Assembly (NCBI GenBank): GCA_036346255.1 | Contig: CM070633.1 | Coordinates: forward strand, 37,649,692-37,713,691 | DNA: 64,000 nucleotides | Origin: Ampelocalamus luodianensis | Lineage: Eukaryota; Streptophyta; Magnoliopsida; Poales; Poaceae | Direction: 5' to 3' | In this document: positions 44,902 through 57,055 of the stretch, in pieces | Layout: every line of letters begins with the position of its first letter | Numbering within the stretch: the first letter of the stretch is position 1 | Translations under genes and position numbers: made by a program | The notes under the pieces: generated by a model | Told to the model about the DNA's origin: nothing | The model's input: the letters and a program-made list of their open reading frames with translations, nothing else | Database searches by the model: none

Positions 44902-47183
44902 CCTTTTGCCCCATCATTGTTCATGCAGCTATGCTAGGGAGTTGGGATAAGGAAAATTGGTTCGACATGGTGGACTACTCCAACCTCGACATGGACGCAT
45001 TCATTCGTGCTATGGAACATGACGCGATGTCATCATCCTCCTCCTCTGGCTCACTAGTCGTAGAGATCGGTCGAATGGAGGAAGACACGCCACCAGTGTT
45101 GTCTTCAGAGGAACCAATCGTCTTGACCAGTTCAGAATGTATAAGGGCTTCTACAAACATGGTCCTTCTGACGGACGAAAAAGGTGATAAAAGCTCAGCA
45201 CCACAACTCGAGGATCAAGATACTCTCGATACGATCATGGCTGACAGGTATTCACCAACGGCTTCTAGCCATTCCAGGGGCCAATTGACATCTAGTCACG
45301 GTGTCGATGAAGCTCCCGCTGGTCGTAGGCCAAGTGGGAATGATAAGGCTTAGCATACGATCAGCAATCTGTCGAATCAGGCTGAGTCCACCACAAAGAC
45401 CTCAACAGGTACTAATCTCTAAACATTCTCCATCGTGGAAACTCCTTATAGAGGCACTGGAAGGCTCTCCATTAGTTATGATGGAAGCTCATCAGAAGAT
45501 CGCTGTTGGAGGCACAAGGTCAATACGATCAGAGATATGAATCAAAATGTCATGTACAGTCCTACACAGTCTCCCTCACCACCACCTGTTGGTGGAAATG
45601 GTACGGGCCCTCAAGCACCAAATGCCAGAGGTAACAGAATTGATGGACGACCATCAGTTAATTCGCATGGTTTTGCCACACCTCGCGTGACGGGTCAGAC
45701 GGAACCAACCAGGAGGTCGAGGGAAAGTTCAAGTCATCAGGTTAGCGGGAACCCTCCCAGTCCTTCGGTAAAAATACAAAACCTGCAACAAGTCTGGAAT
45801 ATCCTGAATAATTCAGATCTTGCTTTGGCAGGAACTCCAGTTATGCTCAACTTGCAGGTCAAGTATTGGAAGTCATCCAACAAACCATGTAGTGTACAAA
45901 TATGTACCGAGAGCGAAGGAACTCACAAAATCACACGATGACTTCGTCCAAGCACTTCTCTCTCAGTCGGGGATAACATGTTCGAACGAAGGATCGACCG
46001 ACACCAAGACACCCTTGTAGGTTTCGACCAGGGAATCACGAGGGAAGATGGCTCTTCACAGAAGCCACTTCTCTGCCTCGTTAAGATGAACAACCACTTG
46101 ATTCTGGCAATCTCAGGCATCACCTAAATGAAGTTGGTGGTCAAAGGCGTCATCGTAACGTCCACGACCGGATTGGGACACCGAATCATAGGTATGTGAA
46201 TCTGAAGAACCGATCTCCATCTGATTATAATCCAGCTCCTTTTTAGAGAAGGTGCCACAACTCCATTACAGGCTATCGAGCATTCTTGGCTGGGCTCCAA
46301 GCTGTTCGTTGGCCGGATAGGTTTCAACCAACCAACATAAAGAAGATCAATGGGACTCAGAACCCATTAGAATTTCTTCAAATATATTCAACTGCCATCA
46401 AAGCCTGCTGGTGGTAATGACAACATAATGGCAAATTACATGCCCACAGTCCTTGAAGGGTCTGCCCGGTTGTTGTTGCTTAACCTACCAGTCGGATCTA
46501 TCTACACTTGGGAGCAACTCTGCGATACTCTAATTGCCAACTTTTAAGGGACGTACGATAGTCCCGGGAAGGAGGATGATCTTCATCGAATGAATCAGAA
46601 AACCAATGAAACTCTTTGGCAATATATCAAGAGGTTCAGTCAGGTTCGAAACTCTATCCCTGCGATCGCAGAGTCTTTTTTCATCCAGGCTTTTAAAGCA
46701 AGACTAAGGAATTGTTAGTTTACGGAAGATATTGCCATAAATCCTTCACGAACAACCATCGAACTTTTCGATATCGTAGACAAATATGCAATCGCTAGTG
46801 AAGCGATCCAGTGGTATCAAGCCATTGATCAAAAAGATAAAAATCCCCAGCCAGGTTTGGAGAAAAATGAGAAGAAGAACAAGAAGTCCCTCAAGGCTAA
46901 AAATAATCGCAAGCCCGATAACAATGAAGTCCTTGCAATTCTTGAAAAATTTACCAAGGACAAGAAAGACTCCACTGGTCAAAATAAAGCTAAGGCTCCG
47001 ACCAGCGACTATAAAAGAAATAAGAAGTGGTGTCCTCTTCACCAGGCAGCAGGGCATGATCTGCACACTTGCCGAACCTGGCAAAAGAGACTAGATAATT
47101 ACTACTCAAGTAAAGGGCTCTTCCCCTCCATAACAGAACTTGGGGAACCAAGCTCCAAGAAGGACAATGATGGTGACGAATAA
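44902..47183 (+). pseudogene. gag: Z gag (Tat-like Ty3/gypsy), degenerate
   Basis: The first frame (44931-45353, 140 residues) begins MLGSWDKENWFDMVDYSNLD, an acidic N-terminus. The capsid core appears at about 46345-46850: NPLEFLQIYSTAIKAC, GSARLLLLNLPVGSIYTWEQ, LHRMNQKTNETLWQYIKRFS and TIELFDIVDKYAIASE, interrupted by stops at 46414, 46546 and 46720. A C/H-rich motif WCPLHQAAGHDLHTC (46857-47183 frame) is the Tat-type zinc-binding region. This content differs from chromovirus gag and places Z in the Tat/Retand branch. It is long dead. Confidence 0.72.
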
Positions 47184-47360
47184 ATGGAGTACCAAGAGCC
47201 TCAGCATACTGTGGACTTGATCTTCGATGGATCCTCGTATGAATCAAGACGTCACCTGAAGGCCATGGAGTAGGAGGTCAACCTTGTCGAGCCTTCGATC
47301 ACTGTTAAGCCGTCCAGTTGGTCAAAAACTATAATCTAATTCAGCAAAGAAGACTGCCCC
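47184..47360 (+). pseudogene. Z gag-protease linker, interrupted by D2
   Basis: Translated DNA continues (VDLIFDGSSYESRRHLKAME, WSKTI, FSKEDCP) with stops, then is cut at 47360 by D2. The 5 bp GCCCC is repeated at 49443-49447, where the frame resumes. Confidence 0.65.
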
Positions 47361-48445
47361 TATAATACTCTGATTTATTCTAAGAAAAAAATCGTTAAAA
47401 AGAGAAATTAGACATAAGAAAATGGGGTTTCTGCAGTTCTTCAGTAACCTGGGCCTCCAGGGCCAAGGCCCGAGGCCCATGAGGGGTCAGCCACCAATAA
47501 AAGGATGGGGAAACCCTAGGGTTGGTACTGTAGCACGGTGTGCTATAGTAACCGCCACTGCTATAGTACCCCCATAAACAGTAGCCACCCCGCCTCCTTG
47601 CGCCGCCTCCTTTGGGTGCTGCCTGCCAAGAAGAAGAAGAAGAAGGAATGGGAGAAGAGAGAAGGGAGGGGAAGTAGGATCACGTGGTGTTCGTTGCGAT
47701 CTTCAGCGATTCTTCAAGGGTAAGATCCGATCCCCTTTCTATTAGTTGATTAATTGATTATTAGCAAAGTTGGTCTTTAGATCTGTTTAGAGCAGATAGG
47801 ATTGGCTGACTTTTTGAGAAGTTTAACGGCAGAATCTGTCCAGGACACCTCCTAGATAATTGTAGGCGACGTCGATACCTTTCTGTAGAGTACTAGATCA
47901 TGTTGTTTAGACAAGCGGTTCAAAAGTTATGAATTTTGTAGCACCGTTGTTCGGTAAATTTGCTATAATTTTGACAGTTATTAGTAATCAGACATAAACG
48001 GATAGTTAAAGGAATATTTGGAAGGTTTCACTATAATGAAAGATGTAGATAATTGGATTAGCTTTCTAGAAAGCTAAAGAACATGAAATTTGGATAATTG
48101 TACTGAACGATATGATGATTTTAATATCACTGTCCAAAAACCTAATGTGAATTAGCCGTTCTGTTAATCAGCTTGGTAAGGGTAGTGAATGGCCGAATCT
48201 AGAAGGCTCACCAACTAGGTTTAGTTGGAGGATTTGATAGGCTTTCCAGAAAGTCCAAGAACACCCCATTTGGAACTCTGTACTAAAGTTATGAATTTTT
48301 GATTATGACTGACTATTGAGGGGACAGACTGTTGTTTAGGATTTTGGAATTGGGGTTGCGCGAGAGAGTATAGTTTTTTCGTAATTTCTTCTAGCTTTGT
48401 TTTGTCTAGTATTGTTATCTTAGAGTGCTTGTTAACTTAATTCAG

Positions 48446-49088
48446 GTGGAGGATTGGTTCCAGGGGCAGCGCCCTCTTCGCGTCCTCTATTCTCGCATGG
48501 TTGAGGCAAGTACTGTGATTGATAGATTAATTGTGAATGTTTGGTCATGATTGCGAGTATTTGATACATATTAGCTATGCATGGTTGTTGGAATGATATG
48601 TGTGTTAATATTGGTGAATGCTCAAAGTATGATTAAGTCCTATTCATGTATGATGTTACTGCTATTACATGTTATTGATGAATAGAGTAACTGTGCATGT
48701 GCATTTTGAGATCATGTTTGAGGCTTGGTCACGTGGTGACCAAGCATATACATTTTTGAGGTCCCCATCATGCATATGACAGGCTTGTGGTCCCCACACT
48801 TGCGGAGTGTGGGCTTGTGGTCCCCATTACTTGCGGAGTATTGGGCTCTTAGTCCCTGCGCTTGCGAGCACAGACACGGGTATGTAGTGACGGTTGCATA
48901 CCGTGCATTACCGGTAAAATGCAAAGAGAGTCAAAGAGAAAACAAGCATTGAGCATTGCATGTGCATATGAATTGGACGCTAAAGAGAATCGTGATGGAC
49001 GATGATATTATGGTTGTGAATGTTATTGTCTCATTAATTGTACTTTGCTGAGTCTTGGACTCACTCTTGCTGTTGTTTGTGTTTTTAG
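48446..49088 (+). other. Predicted 60 bp micro-exon and 583 bp GC-AG intron in D2
   Basis: The acceptor TTAATTCAG ends at 48445, the exon spans 48446-48505 and the donor reads GAG|GCAAGTAC. The intron ends TTTGTGTTTTTAG at 49088. A perfect TGAGTC-ttg-GACTCA hairpin (49049-49063) ends 25 nt before the acceptor. The exon is open in phase 0, unlike the phase of H, E1, F and E2. Confidence 0.5.
48723..48902 (+). repeat. Array of five stem-loops inside the D2 intron
   Basis: Successive inverted repeats: GCTTGGTCAC/GTGACCAAGC (loop 3), CCCACACT/AGTGTGGG (loop TGCGG), CCCATTACT/AGTATTGGG (one mismatch, loop TGCGG), CTGCGCT/AGCACAG (one mismatch, loop TGCG), and GGTATG/CATACC. Three neighbouring loops share TGCG. 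D1 keeps the first stem and has a different but still paired sequence at the last (GTATGCAT/ATGCATAC). Confidence 0.8.
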
Positions 49089-49447
49089 GTACACTTTACA
49101 AGGAAGGCATGCATGTCATAAGTTTGGATGTACACTGGCACGTACCATTCATAGTTGAATAAATTGGATGATGATTTAGTATTTGATCAAATTGCTTAAA
49201 GGACTTATTATAATTATGCCATATGCCTTGGATGATTAGTAATAGGGAAGATTAGCATATTTTGGATGCCTTTTGATTATGTTTTATATTGGAAGTTCAG
49301 ATTATTGAATTATGGAATAAATGCCTGTTAAAACCTCCGGTATGGTTAACTATATAAAGCAGGTTCTGCCGAAATTTAGTGAGAAGTTTTAGTTTGTTTT
49401 TTTTAGTAGCATTCGAGGCTCATATCAGGCTGGGGTGTTATAGCCCC

Positions 49448-49633
49448 ATCCCGTCGACCCGACTAGGTAGGTTTCCTATAGTAGTTGAACCAACTATTAA
49501 CAATTGTAAAGTTAATCGAGTCTTGATAGATGGAGGAAGTTCTTTAAACATTTTATTTACGGGAGCATTAGAAGGGATGCAGATTCCCAGGTTGAATGTA
49601 AAACCTGTGAAATATGCCTTTCATGGCATAGTT
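49448..49633 (+). pseudogene. pol: Z protease fragment, cut by LTR F
   Basis: The frame reads DPTRLGRFPIVVEPTINN, VNRVLIDGGSSLNILFTG and IPRLNVKPVKYAFHGIV. This is the Tat-type aspartic protease, with the active site LIDGGSSLNIL. It breaks off at 49633 where LTR F begins. The rest of Z pol is outside the window, beyond F. Confidence 0.75.
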
Positions 49634-52600
49634 TGTAACATCCTGATTTTCAGAATCGGGATGCTAATATTTAATTTGGCGATCTAATAAATATTTGGCA
49701 ATGTTTTAAAATTTTCACATGTTTAATTAAAATGTTGCTTCTTAAAATCGAATCGAATTGAAAGTCTGCATTTAAATTGAATTACTGTGATTTCTTGTTT
49801 TAGCATGCATTACAAAAATCATGAAGCATGCATTAGTACCGCTACTCTTTTTCAGTCCGACCGACCGCAGGCGAGATGCCTGTGAGTCTATTTCTTTTCC
49901 CCAACTTATCTCCTCGCAATCACAACCGAAAACCAAAAATCATACAACACATGTTATACCATTGGGATCATCGTCTCGAGGGCGTTCCGTTTCTGCAACC
50001 GTTTTTTGCATGCAAGGTCATATGAGCAAGTTGGAAAAATGAGAGAGAAATACGCTGCTATTTATTCCACTGCTAATTTCTCTCACTACCATCCCCTTTC
50101 CACCCCACTGACCAATTTTTGTTTATGCCTAGCTGAACCAGTCACCCACATTGCCATTTGCTTCCCTTCCCATTTCCCTGTTCCCAGTCGACACCAACCT
50201 CTGCCACTGCCCATTTCTTTAACCCAGCTGAAGCATCCTTTCTCCACCATCATTTACTCATTTCTCCCACTGCCCAACATTTTCTAACAGAGCACCCACT
50301 GCCCATTTGTTCCCAGTCGAGCCCTTCCTTCTCTACTCACTGAACTCTCCATTTCATTTTTTCCCCTACCATCCTCACTGCCATCTTCTTTACAATCACC
50401 ATCACTTTCTCTCCCCTACAGCAAAAGCCCCATCACCTGCCAACTTTAGCTCCCAACCCAATGCCTCAGCCAAACCCACTCCTCTCTTCTATTTTATTCA
50501 CTCCCAACACCAAAGCCACACGCCAACCATTCATTTTCCTCCAACCGAACACCTTCTCAATCTCCACACTGCTTCTTTTCCCCATCAGAAGCTCCATTTT
50601 CTTCCTCAACATGAGCTCAACACAACACCATCTCTCCTTTCAATCCTCATAAAAAAAACTGAAAATCTCTCTATGCATGCTAGACCATTGTGTTCCCCAT
50701 CATTCAAGCAACCCATTTTAGTGATTTGTTTGCGCATGCACGATCGTTTGAGCTTTTGGCAAGAAGATGGGAGGAGGTAGTGAGCTGTTCGTGGCCTTTG
50801 TGGCTATGATGCATGCAGCGGCCTGGAGCATGGCCGACACCAGAGAGCTGCGTCAAGGCGCTGGCTGCCCTGCAGCGGCTCTGCTGCGATACTTGGTGGT
50901 GTCGACGCGGCCGACAAGGCGGGGTGGCCAGCCTGCAGCAGCAAGGAGGTGGCGTTTTGGTCCTGGAGCGGTACAAGAGTAGGAGCCAAGCTGGGCGCAC
51001 GGCGCTGTCGGCCGGCGATGGCAAGGCTCGATGTGCTAGCTGCCACCCTCGGCGCAAAGCATCTGCAGCAGCTCGGCGGCGCGGAAGAACCCGATGGGAG
51101 CCATGCAAGCAACAGAGCAGCGATCGCGGTCGAGCCGAGCCCCAGCTCTATGCGGCACCTAGGCGAGTGCCCAGCGGCTCGGCGAGGCCAGCTAGGTCGG
51201 AGCCATGCATGCAGCGGCAACCCCGGCGCGGCGCATGCATGTCAAGCCTGGCACAGCCGGCGTGGGGCGGCACGATCCGGACGCCAGTGGCGCATCCTAG
51301 CTGTGGCCGAGCCAAAGCCTGTGCTAAGTATCTTTAGTTGTTTGCATGCATGAGTTAGTTCGGCTGTCAGATAGTACACGTTTGGATGGTTGACTCTGCA
51401 AGTGTGTTAGTTTGCTCTATAGCTTTGCCTTAGCAAGTTAATTAGGAACACTGTTAATTAGTGGATTAGTGCATGGCAGAACCAGATCGTGTGCAACATT
51501 TCTGTCGTCTCATATGTGTGAGTGTATGGCTGCATGTAGTTGAATATGTGCATGATTTTCTAGTCATTGAGTCTCGGAGCAAGAAGCAGAGGAGTTAGTG
51601 GTTTGTTTTTTCAGCATGTAGCAGTGTCTGTTAGTGTGTTAGTTGCCTAGTAGTTGGTCGAGTCCATGCTAGTAAAAGTGCTAGATATAGTTTGCATATT
51701 AGTAATGGTCAGTTTACATGTAGGATAGTACTTAGTCATCCTGGCTAATAGGAGCATGATTGAGTGCATGCGGCGGTGGCACCACCCGCTGAGGCACGGA
51801 GGACGGCGAGACTCAGACACGGATGAGTCGGCGATGACTACGGCGGATGCGGATGCGGGCGAGATCAGCGACGACTACGACGGACGTGTAGCCGAGAAGA
51901 CGACGCTCGGTGGCGATTCACACGCCTAGCGTTGCGGTAAAATCTTTAGTATTATTTTTGTTACCGTGCTATGATATTAGTCGTGCATGTTGCATTTTAG
52001 TCTTGAGCATGGCATCTTGTTATGCATTTTTATTTCTAAAGAGTGTCGGGTAGCTTGCGACCTGTGTAATTCTCCGGTTTTGTCTTATTTGCGTGTAGGT
52101 GTGATTATGTGTTGATATTTTGGTGAATGTTATTAATCAGTTTATTGTGGTGGGATAAGTGTATTGTTGATCGGTGGAAGCTAGATTAAATATATTGTTG
52201 AATTGTTGGATCGGATGATATTATTTTGGAGTCGCAGGGAAGTTAATGGTGATCTTTGGATAATACATTAATTGGAGATTTTCCCTCATATTGGATTAGT
52301 AATTTTTGGAGATAGGACACATAAAGATTTTTATAAATGATTACCTGATGGATGACGTATGTGCTGATGTTTAAGGATATATCTTTTATATATGTGTATT
52401 GTTGCTCGTTGGATGTCGGATTAAGTACATTATTGGATTGTTTGAACGGATGTCCTAACTGATAGTTATGCGGATCATATATGATAGAATTTGGGAGATG
52501 ATAGAATGGATTATTTAATTGCGGATTAATGTTTCGATTGCCTTATAATTAGTGGATAAGTTCCATGTGCCGAGTTGATAGAAATGTGTCCTAAATCGAG

Positions 52601-54522
52601 TTAGTAGATAAATGATTATTAGTTGATCATAGAGGCACATGTGTGATTGGATTGGTAGATTTCATACGTGACTAGTCCGCTGAAATGGATATAAGTTGAT
52701 TGATTAGTGAGTTGTTAAATGTTGGGCATGCTTTTAAATTGTAGAGCTCACTAGGTGTCGGTTAGTCAAATAAACCTTGATCGGTGGAAATTTTGGTGTA
52801 TGCGAATATGTTTGGCCGAGGTGAGACTAGTAGAGTTGATAGATAGTATTAGATTAAATAGTCTTGTGGAGGATGATTGAGGGATTTAGTCATGGCTATG
52901 TGCCCATAACTTGGTGGAGTTAATCACCGGATTGATTGTATGTATGAAAGATGGTGAGTCCGGGCATTATTTGTTGGGTTGAATGCCTTGTTTATGCTTT
53001 AGTGGATGCTAGTATAGGAGTTAGATCGAGATACGAGGATTTGACCAGACAGTGTTATGCATGTCATTGAATTCAACACCGGAGAATCAGTTAAGTATAT
53101 GATTACGAGAAGATTAGTTTTGTCGGAAGATGTTTTTCCTTTAGGAATTAAATGGAAAAGAAAATAAAATACATAGGCCCCACTTGTCATGGTAGAGGCT
53201 AGGTCAGCCTACGTATAAAAAATATTTATTGCGATAGAAATTTCAGAAAAGAATATTTTTTTACACTAGAAATTGAATTAAGTTCAAAAATTCATAGAAA
53301 ATTCATTTGAACTCTAAATGGGGTGATTCCATTTTTATTAATCATAACCTTTTATTATATTTAATGCCATGTAAAACTTATCCCCACCACTATTCTGCAA
53401 ATTTTCACGAAACAATCAAATTTCGGATGAACAGTAACCGAACATTGATTTTTAGTACTTTCTAGAAATCTGATTTTCAAACTACTATAACACTCTCATA
53501 TAAACTCCAAATGGAATAATTTTTGTACCTAAATTCATCTAAAATCATAATCTAGTTACTGTATAAATTTCATGTATTTTTGAGCAATTTGAGTTTTTGC
53601 CTATTTCTCGGTGTTTATTCGATGTCGTTATTTCCTTAGAATCTGAACTACCGCAAGCGAGTGATTACACAACCGAGAGTGAAAAATTGGAATACCAGCC
53701 AGGCAAGCATCATTTGAACTTTCTTTTGCATCATATTTAATCCCAGTTTTGTTAAGGTACTGCAATGATAATTGCTTGCATGCTATTTTGATATTGTCGC
53801 TATTTTTTGTGATGTGTAGATTAGTTATATCCTATTCATTGAGGTTATCCTTGAATTATTCCAGCACCACATGCTTATGATAGGATGTGTGAATTTATAT
53901 TGTTTGGGTTTGCTTAGCCATGCAAGTCTAGAACCAGTAGCTGATTATCGTGAATAACCCGACAATTATGGGATAAACACAACTTTCATTATATACTTTT
54001 GTTTCAGATCTTTGTATCTGTTTTATGAGTTAAATTTTTTCATTTTAAATGAGCTTTTGGACTGGACAAGTGATGAATAGTGATGGTGCCTTTGTGCACG
54101 AGATTTAGGTATGTGGTTTGACTTGTCTGGACAATTAAGGACCGAACTTTGGGTACCTGTGGTTCAAGCAACACTCGTGCCATCACACGCGGTATATGGG
54201 TGCTGTATGGTTAAGTAGGGGGAACGTTTTGTTGTGTTGAGTCCCACGGTAGTGAAATTGTAAGGGCATGGGACCGTTAAATCCTGTGTTCCTTAGGGGG
54301 CCGATAGGGCATAGAGACCGTAACGTCTTATGTTTCCTAGGAGCCCTGGGTTGAGGCACTTAGCCCAATGAGATCTTCTTGCTAAAAACAACCATATCTT
54401 GATTTACCCGGCCGGCATACCATAGGAAGTATGCTATTTTCGGAGGCATCTGGAGGCTTACGGGCTAATCAAGTCGTGTGGGTAAAGTAGTACACCCCTG
54501 CAGGGTATAAATCTATTCGAAT
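49634..54522 (+). mobile_element. LTR F (left part), split by C2
   Basis: It starts TGTAACATCCTGATTTTCAG inside the Z protease. About 4.9 kb is present, and the sequence resumes after C2 at 63873 and runs off the window. From about 53560 it is close to the E1 3' LTR (16600 onward), while the 5' part differs. It contains a cluster of CATGCA motifs (49804-51350), a G-poor tract (about 50080-50640), a GC-rich block (50770-51320), the micro-exon, and the ATTGCTTAGCCATGC-like block (53909-53923). Frames within the GC block conflict with one another and are probably not genes. Confidence 0.8.
53640..53702 (+). other. Predicted 63 bp micro-exon in LTR F
   Basis: The acceptor TTATTTCCTTAG ends at 53639 and the donor reads CCAG|GCAAGC at 53703. 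The length is exactly 63 bp, as in H and E1, and it is open in the same phase, encoding a Glu/Ser/Tyr-rich peptide. The second exon would lie beyond the window edge after C2. Confidence 0.55.
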
Positions 54523-57019
54523 TGTAACACCCTGGCTATTCGGAAGCCAAGATGTCACCTAAAACATCTAACATACATCCATAAAGCGGAAGAATTTGAA
54601 TAAAATCAACTAATGCTTGTATCAAAACAACCAAGACATGATGAAGGTATCCTTCTTTCACCATCTAATCTATTTATTTTAGTTCGTTGATAAAGAAAGT
54701 TCACATGCAGTAATAATTCAACATCAATGTGGAGAAGGTATCCTTCCTTCACCAATTATAACTTAATTATTACAGTTCATCATTAACGAATGTAAGATAG
54801 AACTAAATTTAATCTTGAACATGAATAGGATGATGTGAACGAGTAGTGCGTGTCTACTCCCTCCCAAGTGAGCCAACATCAGGGTTACCTAAAATAAACA
54901 AACAACGCAAGAGTGAGTCCATGACTCAGCAAGTACAGTGAAAGAGACAGAACATAAAAATGAACAGGATATCACCATTTAAGAATGCGAACCTTGCATC
55001 GAGTGAACACTTATGAAAACATGAAATGAATGAATGTAATCAAGGATGGACTGCACACATGCATATACCGGTATAGCTAGTGACACACCCGTCGGTGTTC
55101 ACTTAAGCCCGCATCTTAACAAAAATGCGGGGATCCAATTCCCGTATGAAGAACGTTTCATACGGGTGTCCAAAGTTGCCCATTCTGGAATTAATGGGTC
55201 TTACATGCCCATCCTGGAATTGATGGGTCTTACATGCCCATCCTGGAATTGATGGGTCTTTCAAATCCACTCCCGTGGACGGGACATGACAATGTCCAAC
55301 ATTGCCCACATTGGAATGGTTGGACTTGAAATCCACTCTCGTGGATGAAACATGCAAAATGAATGTATAACATGGATTGAGAATATTGAAAGACATGATA
55401 TCTAAACATGGATATAACACATATATCAAAACATAAACAACCCACCTTCTCATGAATTATATGGAATCACAACAAGATCATAAAAACATTCATCAATCAC
55501 AATCAATAAAGGTGGCAAGGTACTTGCCTTCCGCGAAGCACTGCGGTAGTAGGTAAAGAGGATGTCCCTAAACCGAAGCCTCTCTGCCTACATAAGTAAA
55601 TACTCGAAATAAATACAACATATAACATAGCGCTTCCATTAACGTTCTACAACGACTTCCCGACAGTCCACAATTAACTAATTAGCTCAAATCTGAAAAC
55701 AGACTACTCAGGCACAACCCGAAACTGGACAGCAGAACGGTAAAAATCATATCTATTGGTCTGGGACTCGGAATGAGGTGAGACCAATTTCTTTGGATTC
55801 TTAACTGACATATCTACAACTTTGTAGTTGACTAGATAACCCAATTCGGCCAAACTAAATTGCTAACTGTCAAACAAAACAACAGAACAGAATCTGACTG
55901 AGCAAAAAGAACAGCAGAGCTAAAACGTCCATAACTTTTAAACTACAACTCCGAATTGAGTGTTCTTTAACAATCTGAAAAGGTTATGAAATTATCTACA
56001 ATAACCTAGTTGGCACGACATTCATATTTTGCCTTTAACAAAAAGTGGCACACGGGTCAAAACTAAAGATAGAAACTGACATACAATCTGGACAGACTGA
56101 CCTACAATCTGGACAGTCACAAAGAAAAGTGCATAACTTTTGATCTATAGATCCAAATGAGGTGTTCTTTCTCAATCCTGAAAGATAGTGATATCACCTT
56201 CAAAATTTGTTATGGGCAAGACCTCTGAATCACCCTCTAACTAGGCCATAAATCAACCTATACAGAGACTGCTAATTCTCGTCAGGATTCTGGACAGCAG
56301 ATAGTAAATCTATCATAACTTTTGACTCGAAAGTCGGAATGAGGTGATCTTGGCGGCCAACGAAAGCTAAGAACAAGACCTACAAAACTCCAGGAGATGA
56401 TCATCTCATATTCGGCCTGTAAAACCACGAAACAGACCCCACAACATTCTGGACAGAATTGAATCTACTAAAAAAAACAGACTTGATCCAAACAACTAAT
56501 CTTATTTGCATCTAACAAACATCAAACCGTGAAGCTAGCTCTTTGTTACCCTTGTAGATCCGTGGGAAGATGAAGAACAGCCCACCATCACAAACTCTCT
56601 CAATCTCCTCCTTTCTCCCCTCTTTTCCCCTCTTCTTCTTCCTTGTACGTTGCAACCCGGGCTCATCCTCCTTGTTGTTTCGGGTGGCAGCAGCAAGGGA
56701 GGAGAAGATGGCTGCCCAGAGGAGGAGGTGGTGGAGGTGGAGCGCAAGGAGGATGGGGTGGGCGCATGGGGAAGGGAGGGATGCTTGTGGCGGCCACCGG
56801 GGAGAAGGGAAGGGATGGGGCTGCCCTAGGGTTAGGGGAGGTGTGGGACGCATGGGCTTGGGCACAGTGCGCCTCCCCTCTTGGGCCACTCATGACCGGC
56901 CACCAGCTGGATTAGCTGGCCGAAACCCTAGGTTCTGAATTTTTCTCCGAAAATCTTGAATTTTCCATTAATTCTCTCTCCGAATAACTATCTCTCTAAA
57001 AGATAATCGGGGTATTACA
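54523..57019 (-). mobile_element. C2 3' LTR
   Basis: The plus strand runs from TGTAACACCCTGGCTATTCG to GGGGTATTACA, 2.5 kb. On the minus strand a micro-exon of about 60 bp lies near 55530-55590 (GTAG| ... GGAAG|GCAAGTAC). A TGAGTC-cat-GACTCA hairpin (54914-54928) precedes the acceptor at 54889. The CT/GC-rich block at 56560-56920 gives chance frames on both strands. Confidence 0.9.
55177..55261. repeat. Three 29 bp tandem units with hairpin potential (C2 3' LTR)
   Basis: The unit TGCCCATCCTGGAATTGATG plus GGTCTTACA repeats three times (first unit variant, last truncated). Each can fold as CCCATC/GATGGG. The 5' LTR of C2 has two units, C1 has one and two. A further perfect stem CCCGTATGAA/TTCATACGGG lies at 55141-55166. 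Confidence 0.85.
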
Positions 57020-57055
57020 TTCTACCCCCCTTAACAGAATTCGACCTCGAATTCT
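57020..57055 (-). promoter_or_regulatory. C2 polypurine tract and hairpin
   Basis: Minus-strand TTAAGGGGGGTAGAA abuts the LTR, preceded by the inverted repeat AGAATTCGA-cc-TCGAATTCT (57036-57055). Confidence 0.85.

Larger units (their letters stand above)
47361..49442 (+). mobile_element. D2 solo LTR, 2.08 kb
   Basis: It starts TATAATACTCTG (TG mutated to TA) and ends GGTGTTATA, flanked by GCCCC (47356-47360 and 49443-49447). It is homologous to D1 but in plus orientation. A chance 61-residue frame (47538) lies in its promoter-like part. It holds the micro-exon unit and a hairpin array listed separately. Confidence 0.88.

Noticed and set aside
50704..51353. Overlapping frames of 134-174 codons on both strands in LTR F
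   Set aside because: Five mutually overlapping frames on opposite strands in a GC-rich block, none with a domain or codon pattern that sets it apart.
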